DNA of 64,000 nucleotides, taken from positions 1 through 64,000 of the forward strand of contig JAUFSD010000011.1 of NCBI GenBank assembly GCA_033030425.1. Reading direction: 5' to 3'. Of the stretch, positions 22,406 to 34,500 are shown in pieces (the stretch's first letter is position 1; the number at the start of each line of letters is the position of its first letter). The translations under genes and the position numbers were made by a program. Under the pieces are notes generated by a model that ran no database searches, was not told where the DNA came from, and saw only the letters and a list, made by a program, of their open reading frames with translations. Origin of the DNA: Verpa conica. Its lineage: Eukaryota > Ascomycota > Pezizomycetes > Pezizales > Morchellaceae.

Positions 22406-22459
22406 GTGAGTACCTAAGAACCAGTCAACCTGATCTACAATGCTTATAATTAGTTACAG
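22406..22459 (+). other. Intron in the ankyrin membrane protein gene
   Basis: GTGAGT donor, CTTATAAT branch-like motif and TTACAG acceptor, phase 1, 54 nt. It links the transmembrane exon to the ankyrin exon and removes the stop at 22447. Confidence 0.85.
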
Positions 22460-25400
22460 GCCAACCTAGAGCTCAGGAGATCCTCCCTGGAGAGTATCCA
22501 AGGGTTAAAGCCAAAACTTATAGGATCAAGAACGTTCTCTCAGACTTGAGTAGCGATCTGCAAAGCAATGGAAGAGCGGCCATTAACCTTACTCCGGAAC
22601 CAAATCCCCCTGCAGCCGACCTTGTCGAACCTCAACTTAACCTGGCTATGGTATCGGATGCTCCCCTTGGACGTCTCTTTGCTCAAGATATGTTCTCGGC
22701 CTTTATGTGGGCAGCTGCGAAGGCAATTGATCGACAAGATATACAACGAATTATGGGTCATGCAAAGGTCCAGCAGGGGGCTGATAAGGTTGTCTTGGGT
22801 AGCAGTACCACTGCATGGCGGTCTTTTACCCTTCAAAACCCGACAATATCGAGGATGTTACAGGGTGTGCAAAGAACAGGGTTGGGAGACCTAGAAGATA
22901 TTTCTCTAAGCATTATCCCTGCGCTAAGTGTAGAGGGCAAGCTTCCGAATGCTGGTGCTGTAGTCGAGATAGCTCGTGAAGAGGCGAGAAAACAGGAGTT
23001 GGCTCAAAACTGGGAAAAGGCTGGAGAGGTTTATTTGTGGGCATTCCGGATATGCATGACGTTTGAGCCTAGTAGTTCAGAAGCTATCCAAGCTACTGTT
23101 GCCTTAACAGAAGTTATAAGATCGATTAATATAACAGCACACGAGAGAGTCAACCACTGCCGTTCCGAAACATCTGTACATCTGGAGAAGCTTCAGTCAG
23201 TGCTTGCATGCGAGTTAACGCAGTCAATTGACAAATCACTCCTGTCTCAACTTGCAAGTATTTATGAGGCCCAGGGTCGAGCGGAAGGTTGTGGTTCATG
23301 GAAGCCATCCGAATCAGAAGTTGATATAGGCACCAATATTCACTACCTACGGACGCCATTACATGAAGCAATCCTAGGCGGCAATATAGTCGACTACCAA
23401 GAACTAATCGTAAACGGGCAGTATCTAAATGAAAAGGATATACTCGGGTGGACACCATTGCATTATGCCGCAAATCTGGGGAAGGAAGATTTGGTCTCAA
23501 AGCTTCTGGATGTTTACGCAGATCCAAGTCCAAAGGATAATTCGGGATGGACGCCTTTGCATTATGCTGCGTGGAATATAGGCTTGAGTCCAAGGGTTGG
23601 ACAGTTGTTATTGCAGCGGGGGGCAGATCCAGATATGAAAGGAAACGATGGATTCACACCACTCCATTGTGCAGCAAGTAGGGGTAATCTGGAGATGGCA
23701 AGTGTATTGGTCAAGGCACGGGTGAGACTGGAAGTTCTTGATAATGCGCGGAGGACACCACTGCACCGGGCTGCGTATATCGGGTCTCAGGATATTGTTG
23801 CTCTTTTGATTAAAAAAGAAGTCTACCTAGACTTACCCGACGAGTATGGAAGAACACCTCTGCACCTAGCCGCAAGCATTGGTCATGAAGAAGTAGTAAG
23901 ATGCTTGTTGGAGTCTCCAGTTGCAGGCCAAGAATGGAAGGATGATGAAGGGCTCACAGCGATAAATCTGGCGGCTAGGGGAGGTCATGAGGCAGTGGTC
24001 AAAGCGATGGTTGAGGTAGATTTAGGCAAGGGAGAAGGCGATGAAGCCGATACAGCACTCCATATGGTGGCTAAGCGGGGGAATTTGTCAGTGGTGAAGG
24101 AGCTTCTAGGTGCGGGAGTGGAAATTGGGAAGAGAAATAGCCGTGGATGGACAGCGCTACATGTGGCAGCTCTTGGTGGGTTAGAGGCTATAGTGAAAGC
24201 TCTTATAGAAGCAGGCGCAGATAAAGAGTCAAAGGATCACGTAGGTTTGACGCCACTACATTTGGCGGCTCACAAAGGGCACCAAACGACCGTGGAGGTA
24301 TTGATAGAAGGGGGAGCGGACAAAGACGTGAAAGACCCTTCTGGATCGACTCCGTTGCACTTAGCGGCCTCGGGGGGACGCTATGATGTTGTGAAAGTCC
24401 TGATCAGTGCAGGCGCGGAAATTCAGGCGAAGGATCGGGATGGACGAACTGCAATGCATTGGGCCGCTATAGAGGCGCACGAAACGGTTGTAGAAATACT
24501 CCTTGAAGCAGGCAGCGAAAAAGAGGCAAAGGACAATTATGGGTGGACGGCGTTACACCGGGCTGCTGATAATGGACACGGTTCCGTTGTCGGGATTCTA
24601 CTGAAAGCTGGTGTAGATGTGCAGGTGCAAAACGAAGATGGATGGACGGCATTACACCTTGCTGCTGATAGTAGTCATGTGAGTGTTTTGAAGATGCTCC
24701 TGGAAACAGAAAACACCCCAACCACAGCGCTTCACCAGGCATCTATTAGCGGGAAAATAGAGGCAGTAAAGACTCTTTTGGCGGCGGGTTTGGATTCGCA
24801 GGTTTTGGATGGGACTGGATCGGCTGCGCTACACCTCGCTGCTTATAATGGCCATGAAACAATTGTGGAGTTACTTGTCAATTCAGGGTCAGATGTCGCG
24901 ATTAAAGGCAAACACGGGCGAACGGCTCTGCACTATGCTGCTGGTAATGATCATGTAGCAGCGGTGTTGACACTTTTAAATCTAGGCGCAGATCCACTGC
25001 TAGAGGATGAAACTGGGTCGACGGCGCTGCACTATGCTGCATCAGGCGGAGGAGCGAGAATGGTCGAGATACTTCTGGGAAGAGGCGCAAATTGGCAGAC
25101 GAAGAACAAAGATGGGTGGACGGCATTGCACTTTGCTGCTGCCAGTAGGCATGTAGTAGTCGTGATGGCACTTCTAGGGTCAGAAACCCAGGCTGCAATG
25201 CCATTTCTTCATCGCTTTTCCTCCAGCGGACTAGTGGCAGAAATAGAAACACTTTTAGATGCGGGTGTAGATCCAGAGCTAAAAGACGAATCGGGATGCA
25301 CGGCACTGCACTACGCTGCGTCAGCCGGAGAAGTGGGAGTAGTCGAGTTACTTCTGAAAAAAGGTGCAAATTGGCAGACAAAAAGCGGCGATGGGTGGAC

Positions 25401-25899
25401 GGCATTGAACCTGGCTGCTATTAGCAGGAATGTTGTAGTGGTGAAGGCAATCCTCGACTTAGAACCCCTGGCGATGGACACAGGTCTTCACGAAGCAGTT
25501 CAACGGGGGGACCACGTGGCAGTGGCGACAATTTTAGATGCAGGTGCGCATCCAGACAAAGTGGATCGAACCGGGTCGACGGCAGTGCACTATGCTGCTT
25601 TTAGCGGATACGAAGCAGTTGTAGATGTATTTCTAGAACGAGGTGTGTCTATATCAGCAAAGAACCACCGCGGGAGGACACCACTACATCAGGCTTCTCG
25701 GGGTGGGCATTTGGTGGTAGTTAGAAAACTTTTGCAGGCAGGTATTGAGGTGTACATGAAAGACGAAAATGGGTGGACGGCACTACATGTAGGTGCTTAT
25801 GAGGGGCTCGTTTCAATTGTTTGCGCACTTCTGGAGGCCGGAGCAAAAATAGAGACGAAGAACGATTATGGGTCAACAGCTCTGCACTTAGCTTCTGAT

Positions 25900-26309
25900 C
25901 AGTGTTCCCAACCGTCCAGGGCCCCTATAGGGGCCTTATGGGGCCCCGTCACGACCTCCGGACGTGACGGCCTGTGGATTATAGTCCGTCCAGGGCGAGA
26001 TTGTGCTGGACAGCAGTGACTATAGGGCCTGAAGGGGCCTATAAACCATGCCAAGTCGCCTTTTTTATACTTTCTAAAACAAAATAGGTAATTTTAACAC
26101 AAAATAAGGCATCCATAAAGCCCAATATTAGTCTTAAAACACAATAGAACCCTAGCCCTGCTGTCTTGGCGGCCTGTGGGGCCCCATCTAGTCCCCGGTC
26201 CTCATGCTTTGGGCCTAGGGCATTTTAACGCAGGGCAGGACGGACTACAGAGCTATAAGGCGTCCAGTCTAAGGCTCAGAACGGACGGACTGCCCTATTA
26301 GGAACACTG
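25900..26309. mobile_element. hAT-like MITE inserted in ankyrin gene, 8-bp TSD
   Basis: Terminal inverted repeats CAGTGTTCC and GGAACACTG bound a 410-bp non-coding insert. The flanking CTTCTGAT at 25892-25899 and 26310-26317 is an exact 8-bp target-site duplication, the length typical of hAT elements, and CAG..CTG ends also fit hAT. The interior has GGGGCCCC-rich stretches near both ends. A diverged relative lies at 28721-29139. Exact TSD copies imply a recent insertion. Confidence 0.93.
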
Positions 26310-26671
26310 CTTCTGATAATGGTCACAAGGCCGCAGTGCTGGCACTTCTAGCAACGGGTGCGGATATAGCTGCACAGGACAATTATGGGGAAACGGCGCT
26401 TCACCGGGCTTCTTCTTGTGGGCACGGGGCTATAGTGAGATTGCTTTTGCAGGGTGGTGCGGATATCCGAGCTAGGAGCAGTGATGGATCGACGGCGTTG
26501 CATCTTGCTTCTCTCCTTGGACATGACACGACGGTGAAGGTGCTTTTACAGGCAGGAGCCGACACAGAGTTGAAAGATAATGATGGATGGAGAGCGTTGG
26601 AAGTTGCTGCTGGTAATAGTCACGGTGAAGTTGCGAGGTTATTATTCTGGGAGACAGGTGTTATTGGATAG

Positions 26672-27600
26672 TCGGAGGTGGGATATATGGTTTTCACTTG
26701 CGTAGTTTTCCTTTTTTTGGTAGTGTATTCTATATCCATACTCTAGGTTTTCTTCTCTTTCTCCCTTATTTTTTACTCTGGCCGATCTAGTGTCGTAGAG
26801 GATTTACGATATAGATTGATAGGGAAAGATATTCTTATTTCTTCTTATTTCATATTGGTATTATGTATATTATATAATCATTATGTATGAATAACACGGC
26901 TGTACATGCCTAGGACCACCGTAGCGCAAATTCTAGGCTTCTTTGTTCTTCGCCTCTAGGCGCGCTTTAGCTCATTAGAAGATATCATACTCCTTCTACC
27001 ATGATTTTATTTGCAAGCTTCTCTCTCAAGTTCATTTTCGTCAAGCATATGTTGTGAGAATAATCTTGCTGTCTCCTGTGTGCTTTGACTCTTTGCAGGC
27101 TTCCCTGACGCGTCTAAGTACTACTTCTCACTAGATAATCGACTCCCACCCTGCCTATATCTCCAGTGGTTTACGTAACCTTTTACTTCTCTGTAGTGTA
27201 CTGCAATACTAATATGTGCCCTCTGAAAGCGCTACTAATATGGCTCGAATAATTCTGCCCTAACTAGTATTCTTTAGAGGTTTTATACCGTGATATCTCA
27301 GCGATACCAAACAAGACTATGTAATCAAGCCCCCTAGTTGTTGGGTATATATTTGGCCCCGCTACTTGGAAGACATGTGAAAAACCATAGATGACTGTGG
27401 GGGACAATAGATGACTGATAAATGTAGTTTATAAGTAAGAAATCATAATATAAATACCTTTTCTGATCATTTTTCGATAGCTCAATAATACCTCTACCCA
27501 TTTCTAGCATGTACTTATGATTAATTCATTCATTCTACCCACTTCTATTGTTGGCAATAACCCCGGGGGTTCATTTTAACCAAAGAAATTATCATAATAA
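26672..27600. other. AT-rich intergenic stretch
   Basis: Follows the ankyrin gene stop. It has T-rich runs near 26700-26780 that may belong to the 3' untranslated region. No coding sequence or strong repeat is recognised. A CCCCGGGGG tract lies near 27560. Confidence 0.4.
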
Positions 27601-27734
27601 ACATACCTATTGATGAATATTGAAATCTTTGAACTACACCTAGAACAGAGCCAACATGTATATCATAGTCTAGGCCGTCTCGGGCACCTCTTAAGTATAC
27701 TTTTTGAGAATTGCTTCAAGTTTAAGGATTTTCA

Positions 27735-28440
27735 AGCACATATAGGTACCTCTGTTCTGGGCCACTCGCTGATTTCACAATTTAGTGAATGTACCCGGTC
27801 CATTCTCCAATCCCCTGCTGCCCCTATACATTCATGGCTCGACTTGCTCATTGACGAATGATCCGGAAAAGTACCCGCTTACAGGGATCTTTACAGGGAT
27901 CTAAAGAAGATAATTTTAAGCAAAATAATTAGGATCTGGTATTATAATATTATCAACTTGCCCCCCTAAATATTATAGGGTTTATATACCAGAGATTAAC
28001 CACATAAATGCTCTAAGTTATTATGTATTTATTTGGGTGTACAATATGTCTTCTCTAGACTATTAGGGCTGATGAGGGTCTGAGTTTGTATATCCCTCTT
28101 TGCTAAGTATCTCCAGTGATTATAGTTATGAGAGATAACTCCCAGTACATAGGTATCCATAGGGCGCCTAGCTATATAGCTATAGTATGGCTGATGAGGG
28201 TCTAACATTGTTATTTAGATCCCTGTAGGTCCAGGCCATTCGTCAATGAACCGGTCGAGCCATGAATATATGGGGGTGGCAGACCATTCGCGAAATCACG
28301 AAATTCGCGGGTGACCCAGAACAGTCTCCCCAGGCCATTCGTCAATGGACCGGTCCAGTTGTGGATGTATGGGAGCAGTAGGCCATTGGCGAAATCGGTG
28401 GGTGGCCCAGAACACCTCTGGGGTTCCGGACCACTGTGAA
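27735..28440. repeat. Fold-back repeat with duplicated right arm
   Basis: The left arm (about 27745-27865; ..CATTCATGGCTCGACTTGC then CATTGACGAATG..) recurs inverted at about 28225-28330 (CATTCGTCAATGAACCGG then CGAGCCATGAATATATGG). The right arm is then repeated directly at about 28331-28440 (CATTCGTCAATGGACCGG). The ~350-bp centre is AT-rich. No transposase is encoded; it looks like a MITE or fold-back element with a tandemly doubled end. Confidence 0.7.
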
Positions 28441-28720
28441 AACCACCAATATGTCCAGGTGCAATAAACTCTGTTTGTGAGGCCTGGTTGAAATCACAGG
28501 AGTGTAGAGATTGATTTTGTCCGGACCGGTCTAACGATTGGCCTGGCCCAGGATAGACTAGATTTTTAATTACTATTGTACGGATCGGCCTTGCCCGTCT
28601 AAAAGAGCGCTGATCCGGAAACGCTCAGATTCGGAAGCACATCCTACTGCATATTGCATAAGGACCTATGCTGTTCGATTATTTAAGAAACATCCAGTGC
28701 CTTACACTAAACCTGGTCCA

Positions 28721-29139
28721 CAGTGAAGGCAACAGGGCAGCCCGTCCGTCCTTAGTCCTAGGACTGAACGCCCTACACCCCATATTCTCTGTCATCCGGG
28801 TACTATACTTGTCATAGGGCGTGGAGATCGAGGACTAGACTGACTGAATGAATGAACTATAGTCACCGGCAGGGCGCCAAGGTCTGGTGAGTTAGGGTTG
28901 AACTAAGTGTCTCAACTCGTCAAGAACTCACTTTAGGTGTTCATCTGCGGAGTTATAGTTGATATTTCATTATGTGACTTGCCGATAAATGCTAAATTCC
29001 CCCTTCATGGAGGTCTGCCGGGCCCTATGGGGCCCTATAAGCCCCATAGTCTGGAGAGCTTCTAACCCCAGACGGACCACAACTCATAGTCCGTCCGTTC
29101 CTAAGGTGGCTGTAGGGCGCCGAACAGTTGCGAACACTG
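28721..29139. mobile_element. Diverged hAT-like MITE, relative of 25900-26309
   Basis: Begins CAGTGAAGGCAACAGGGCAG with CCGTCCGTCC, matching the inverted right end of the 25900-26309 element, and ends GCGAACACTG. Near its right end it has GGGCCCTATGGGGCCC like the relative. Length is 419 bp against 410. AACCTGG occurs beside both ends, but not as a clean 8-bp duplication, so the insertion is old or the borders are off by a few bases. Confidence 0.6.
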
Positions 29140-29458
29140 AACCTGGACATAGATATAGGTTTTTCCAGACCCACTGTCACAGCCTAGAGGTCAGCCTAGT
29201 CGAGCAGGAGTGTTCCTACTCTTGCCCCCACAACCTGGGGCCCGAGACTCCGGGACACCAGGAACAGTGATTCTGATCACCCTTTTACTGGGAGAATCTG
29301 TATATGCCTACATTTCCTACATTAAACCACAGACAATAGCTTTATAGCACAATATCTACATAAAAGGTTGGTTGTACAAGAACTATTATTGGTAATACGA
29401 CTAGTGCGTGTACTGAAACATCGTGAAGGTTTATTACACATGCTATCTACGACCCCTG

Positions 29459-31514
29459 CTAGCACCGCTTTTCAATCGTAATCCATAAATCTTCATGAAT
29501 GAGTAGTCCAAGGTTTCTGAATTTCGTCTTCTCTGGGGCAACAAGTGCAGGCTTGAATGTCCGAAAAAACTAATATTGCAAAATTAATAATTGTCATAAT
29601 AACAGATAGAGAAATACTAACTTCGAAACACACTTTCCACAATTCCAGCAATGCAATGTTCTTGCCCAAGCAAACCCTAGTACCGGCTCCAAAATTTAAA
29701 TCGTACTTCTCCATTAAAGCTGTTTTTGCTTCGTCTTCTAACCATCTGTTGGGGTTAAAAACATCAGCATCTCTGCCGTAGATCTCTTTGTTTCGCCCTG
29801 TCACATGTGAATTTGCGGATAGCAAGGTAGTCTCCGGGATATATCTTCCATCTTCAAGAGTCAGTCCTCCCTTCATTGTTTGTCGAGGGAGCAGAATTGG
29901 GGAGGACGAAGAAAACCGCATAGATTCTTTGATGCATGCCGTTAGATATTCAAGTGACTGGGCGTCATCGAAAGTAATTACCGACAGCTCAGGGCCTTTC
30001 ATTTTAACAAAACCATCAATTTCGGCAACTAGTTTGTCGTAGCACCCGGGGGTATTGAGAACATTGAGAAGAATCCCTCGGAAGGTTGCTGCAGTTGTAT
30101 CTGAGCCCGCAAACCTGATGAATAAGGATAATTTAGATCCTGGTGACTTATAAGGATACGTTGTGAACATACATTACAAGAAGTAGCTCAGACTTAACAT
30201 TCGCTATAGCCATTGGAGAACCATCGGAGTTTTTAGCTTCTAGAAATCTAGAACAAAATTCAGTTTTAAAAAGCTCAAAGTTGACTCGAATAAATAAAGA
30301 CATACTGCTGCATCAAATCGGACCTTTCACCAGGCTTTAGACCTAGTTTTATCCTCTCATCGACTAGTGCATCACGCTCCTAAGCCAATAAGCAGGTTAG
30401 ACCTTCCTCCCCTCGAAAACTTTAAATAGGTATAATAAAAGCCTACCAAACATAGTCGCCCATACCCTGTTGTATTATCGACTTTCGGTGTCAAAAGTGG
30501 TGCAATGGTAGAATGTTGAACAACTTTTTTAAATAAGACCCAATGCGTAAGCAAACCTATGGTCTTTAAGCCAAGTTGGAAGGTCCTAATCAATGCATGG
30601 ACATCGGAAGATGACTGAACAAAGCCAAACGGTTTTCCGAAACCAATTTCGCTTATAACTGTACCACAGATTGGCGGTGAGCATATTGTATGACAAATAA
30701 AAACAAGGAGGGTTACCATCATAGGCAAAATATCTAAAAAATATTTATTAGAATCTTTATTATTTGGTCATGGTTATGAGGTAGGAGGTTCATACTGTGA
30801 CCATTTCGCAAAGTCCATTTCCTTTCCAGTTTCAGCAAAGTCTGTAGTAAGCTTTTCTTTCCATTCGATAACCCTGGTGTCTATCATTGGCTCTACTGCT
30901 CTAGCAGAAGACATGCTATACTATGCGGACCACCAATGTTAGTTGTGCAAATCACCAGATATACCCGAGAGTTACCAATTCTATCTATCTAGGAGGGACA
31001 TTGTTCTTACCGCGCCGGCAATCCTTTTCCTAGCAATCGCGTGCTCTTTATGACCAATGACGGCAACTACACTTGGCGACTCACCCGCAGAGTACGCTAT
31101 CCGGTTAAAGTCTGTCTTGTCGGCATATCTGTGATAGATCACTGGAATCATCTTTGGGTCTGCGAATAATAAGAAATCCGGCTGGTATCTAACGATGGGG
31201 CCTAGGTGGAGAAATGACCCATCAGTAATTGTAGATTTCCGTCAAACTAAGAGAGCAAAGATAGAACTACCATATTTCTTGTGTAGTTCCTCAATCACCA
31301 AGTGCTCCTTTTCGGTAAGAAAACTCCAAACGCAATATAGTGGCGATATACTCGCTAGGAATGGCCCGGGGAAATGCCTAAGGGGGTGGAAATAACGGTT
31401 CTTGATCACTGTATAAGAAAGATATAATACCGGCGTCAAAAGTAGAGAGATTGCCGCGGCTTGAAACAGACTACACTCCACCAGAATGGATCGTGCACCT
31501 TGCAATAGTAACAT
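29459..31514 (-). CDS. Cytochrome P450 monooxygenase, nine exons, intact
   Basis: Heme-thiolate monooxygenase, probably ER-anchored. Proposed exons, in reading order: 31514-31271, 31201-31011, 30920-30796, 30733-30717, 30658-30447, 30379-30306, 30247-30173, 30114-29622, 29569-29459. They sum to 1542 nt (513 residues plus stop), the normal P450 length, and all introns are 50-90 nt with GT..AG ends. Landmarks: N-terminal hydrophobic anchor (SLLLTPVLYLSYTV), proline hinge HFPGPF, KKYGPIVRYQPDFL, I-helix FAGSDTTAAT, K-helix ESMR, and heme loop FGAGTRVCLG with the cysteine ligand, then a C-terminal FKPALV segment. The pattern resembles the fungal pisatin demethylase / benzoate hydroxylase-type group. 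Substrate cannot be told. The fourth exon is only 17 nt. It has no visible cluster partners; repeats flank it on both sides. Confidence 0.92.
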
Positions 31515-33900
31515 GATGGTGTGAGGGATCGAGGGCGACTGAAGAATATTGAAAGATGGGTTCAGAGGGTAGATATTTATTCCTTCGCTTATCAATACTC
31601 AGATTACTATAGGGAATCCCTGGTATTCCAATTCCTCAGCGGTCTGGTTTATGACCCGGGCTAAAACGCCGTGCATGAAAAAGCCAGTATACAATTCTCA
31701 TAAAAGTCTAAAATATCTTGGAAAGGGCTTATCATTTGCTATATGGAGTAGACCTAGTAATAATGATGCCACATTTCCACGGATACGTATAGCGATTCTC
31801 ATGGGTGTGGCCCCAATCCGGCGACTTACTTCCACACGCGCCAAGTATCATGGGGCAGCGTTGTGCCACTGGTCTTTTACAGTAACCCGGTCGGAATTAC
31901 ACAGGTTTAAGTTTCGCGCCTTTTCGACAAGCGAGACAGGCAGGGTTTAAGCGGTTAGGTCTTCGGCAAGAGAGATAGGGAGTGGCCACGGTACAAGGGC
32001 TAGAATCTCCGCCACAAAACTGAAAGGCCAATAGAAACCCTAAACTCGAACCCCGCGTTTCTAGATCTTTGTGCCGGAAGCTGTAATCGTGCTTCCGCGT
32101 CAAGAAGCTGACGCGTGACGACGTTTTGGTTAGAAAGCCTACTTCTTGGCTCGGCTACAAATTATCGACAGCGCACGCGAATGCAATGCACTGTAAGAAA
32201 ACCCTTGTCAACTTAGACGGCATCAGCCATCCCTCACTTGCTAAAGGTTACGAGTCACTGGCATGGGCTGCCGCCACTAGAACTTAAATTTAGTTCAACA
32301 GGAGGGCTAGACCAAACGAATCTCTATACCGCTCACAAGGCGAGTTAGTCTGGTAACTGTTTGAGAGTTTGAGTAAAGATGTGACTTTCTTCTTACAGGG
32401 AATTAAATCACCTTGAAATAACTAAACTTTCGTAGTTTTTTAGCAGCAATAATTTCTCAGCTTCATATGTCACCAACATATATTATATAATTTTCTCTTA
32501 TGGAAAGCCGAGGATTCAGTATAGCAAAAATCCCCGAGCCTCCAGCAACGACTGTACTACAATTATTGATTATTATACACCTCCCTAACCTATAGAATCT
32601 TATGACAGCATACTTCCCCGTAGACCATTTAAAGGCACCCTAAAGTAAGGTTTTCGGGGGCAAAAGTGGATGATGACTCCTACACACATAAGATTGTTGG
32701 CATAGAGTGGGTGTGAACAACTGTACTATAAAAAGAGAGAAGCTATTAATCACATGTAGCCCCCGGTAGGCAGGATTTATAGATATGAAATTCGAGGCCT
32801 TAATAGACTCTTTACAGTCTCGGCTAAGATTTCTGTAATAGTATCGGTGCTACCCACTACCTTTGTTTCATGATCTTTTCTATAAGGCGTTGGCACCCGC
32901 CCACTTAACTAGGTTTTAGTCCTTGATAGCAAAGAACTAAGTAGTGGTAAGGCGAGATAATAAACTTGATTACCGTAATATCCCAGCAATGCCTGACAGG
33001 GCCACTAGGTGAAGTAAACTTTTTGATTGGTCTAATACTCGGATAGGACCCAACTGGCCAGTAAATAGGGCTCAAAACCAACCGATATAGGAAATGCTAT
33101 CGCATCGGCTAGTAATAGCTTAGTTCTCTCTGGTGGTCTCCCACCAAGCCCCGCTCGGTACCGCTGAGATAATACGGTAGTCGCCAAAATTTTAAACCTG
33201 TTATGCGAGCGGTGCTAGCCCCGAGACTAGACTTGATTCTACTTTGAAATGTTCTCTATCAGTCTCGTATCATATATTGTGAGAGGGGTCACCTACCAGA
33301 AAACATTTCTTAACAGAGTCGAGGCTAGCTATGGCGTTTACTATGAAGATATGCCTCGGACAGGTGTGAATTAATTAACAGTCTCTCGAGGGCATTAATT
33401 ATGCTTGTTCGTATGAACCTTTGAATCGCAGGGAAATAATCGTTCTCGCGTTTTTCTATGGCCCAAAAGAATCCTCATACTCCTATTTATAGTATCATGG
33501 TGTGGTTGACAGTGCGCAGTATCATTTCTTTGTTTGGCGCCCAGTACGTTAGGTAGCTTATTGTCTTAAAATCCTTTGTGGGTACCCTTTTATGCTTGGG
33601 CATTCAAGTAGTTTAGTGTTTGCAGCGGGGCGGCCCGTAGACGCGAGCTGCGGATTATGATCTGCATCGCGGCCCCGCAAAGTCTGAGACATGCTATAAA
33701 GTGAGACCTGTGGGGGACCACAGGTAGCCAGGACTGGTCGCCGAATTATGGCAGTACCCACGGTTCGAATGATACATTCTGATGACCTATGCGGCCTATG
33801 CTAATCTGTAGTCCGGCCAAACCCACCTCAGGACGGGCAATAGCCGATAGTCAGTTCAGTTATGGCTCGATAGGGTCTTTAAGATCACGCTCTCGAGAAA
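31515..33900. other. Gene-poor region upstream of the P450
   Basis: Contains the probable P450 promoter next to 31515. No further coding sequence is supported; short open frames lack family-like sequence. Near 33625-33690 an imperfect GC-rich inverted repeat (TTTGCAGCGGGGC.. / ..GCGGCCCCGCAAA) can form a hairpin, and a small CCTGTGG/CCACAGG hairpin follows at about 33706. Confidence 0.4.
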
Positions 33901-34079
33901 CATGGACAAGAAGACTCCCTCTGTTTGAATGACAAAATTTACCAGCTCTGCGGCATGTGCGGCGGCATGTATCTTCCAAATCTCAAAAGACAGAAAAGGC
34001 AAAGTGGGTCCCATCCCTAACCACACCCAACAAAAAAGATACTCTTTCTTAATACAGGCATTATATATTTATAGCAATT

Positions 34080-34500
34080 CCTCACTTGGATATGGGGCGT
34101 CAAATGTGTCAAAAATGAATTTTCCCACTGGTGGTAAAATCATGGGCAAACATGCTGGAATACAGTATAAAACCGGACCATCTGTCTAGAATACTATGAT
34201 GGTTCACAATTAAAAGATTAAGTAAGACATGCAAATTTACCAATTAAAATACATGAAGCACCACTTGAAGCTGGATCCTTGGCTATTGCCTCTAAAGGGA
34301 AAGATAAGGCCTAGATCATGATTAAAGGGATAGTTATGTGTGAGATATTTGTGTTAGACCAGTGGACTATGGTGGACCACTATAGTATTCTAGACAAGTG
34401 GTCCAGTTTGATACTGTATTCCAGCATGTTGGTCTATGATTTTACCACCAGTGGGAAATTGAATTATGACACATTTGCTCTTCCATACTTGGAAGAGATA
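34080..34500. repeat. Fold-back element with ~125-bp inverted arms
   Basis: Left arm at about 34082-34205 and right arm at about 34373-34498 are inverted copies, sharing AAATGTGTCAAAA, CCCACTGGTGGTAAAATCAT, CATGCTGGAATACAGTAT and TCTAGAATACTAT in order. The ~165-bp centre is unrelated. No transposase is encoded. A clean target duplication was not found. Arm identity of roughly 85-90% by eye implies a moderately young MITE or fold-back element. Confidence 0.82.

Larger units (their letters stand above)
21211..26671 (+). pseudogene. Ankyrin-repeat membrane protein gene, split by a hAT-like MITE
   Basis: Exon 1 is open from the repeat border at 21211 to 22405 with no convincing ATG before 21286, so the 5' end is probably lost or lies in an unseen exon. 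It has two hydrophobic segments (around LLSCVGTIVSLCGF and TVAQLGVIVSMTIL) as in fungal membrane-anchored ankyrin proteins. A 54-nt phase-1 intron (22406-22459, GTGAGT..TTACAG) joins it in frame to a long exon beginning QPRAQEIL. About 30 ankyrin repeats (G-x-TALHxAA) run from ~23350 to the stop at 26671. The frame is broken at 25900 by a 410-bp insertion; the sequence before and after one copy of the 8-bp target duplication is continuous and in frame, so the gene was intact before insertion. Partner and function are unknown; no NACHT or NB-ARC is seen. Confidence 0.85.

Noticed and set aside
21211..26671. NACHT/NB-ARC domain in the ankyrin genes, making them full NLRs
   Set aside because: No P-loop GxxGxGKT/S or Walker B-like motif was found in either large ankyrin protein.
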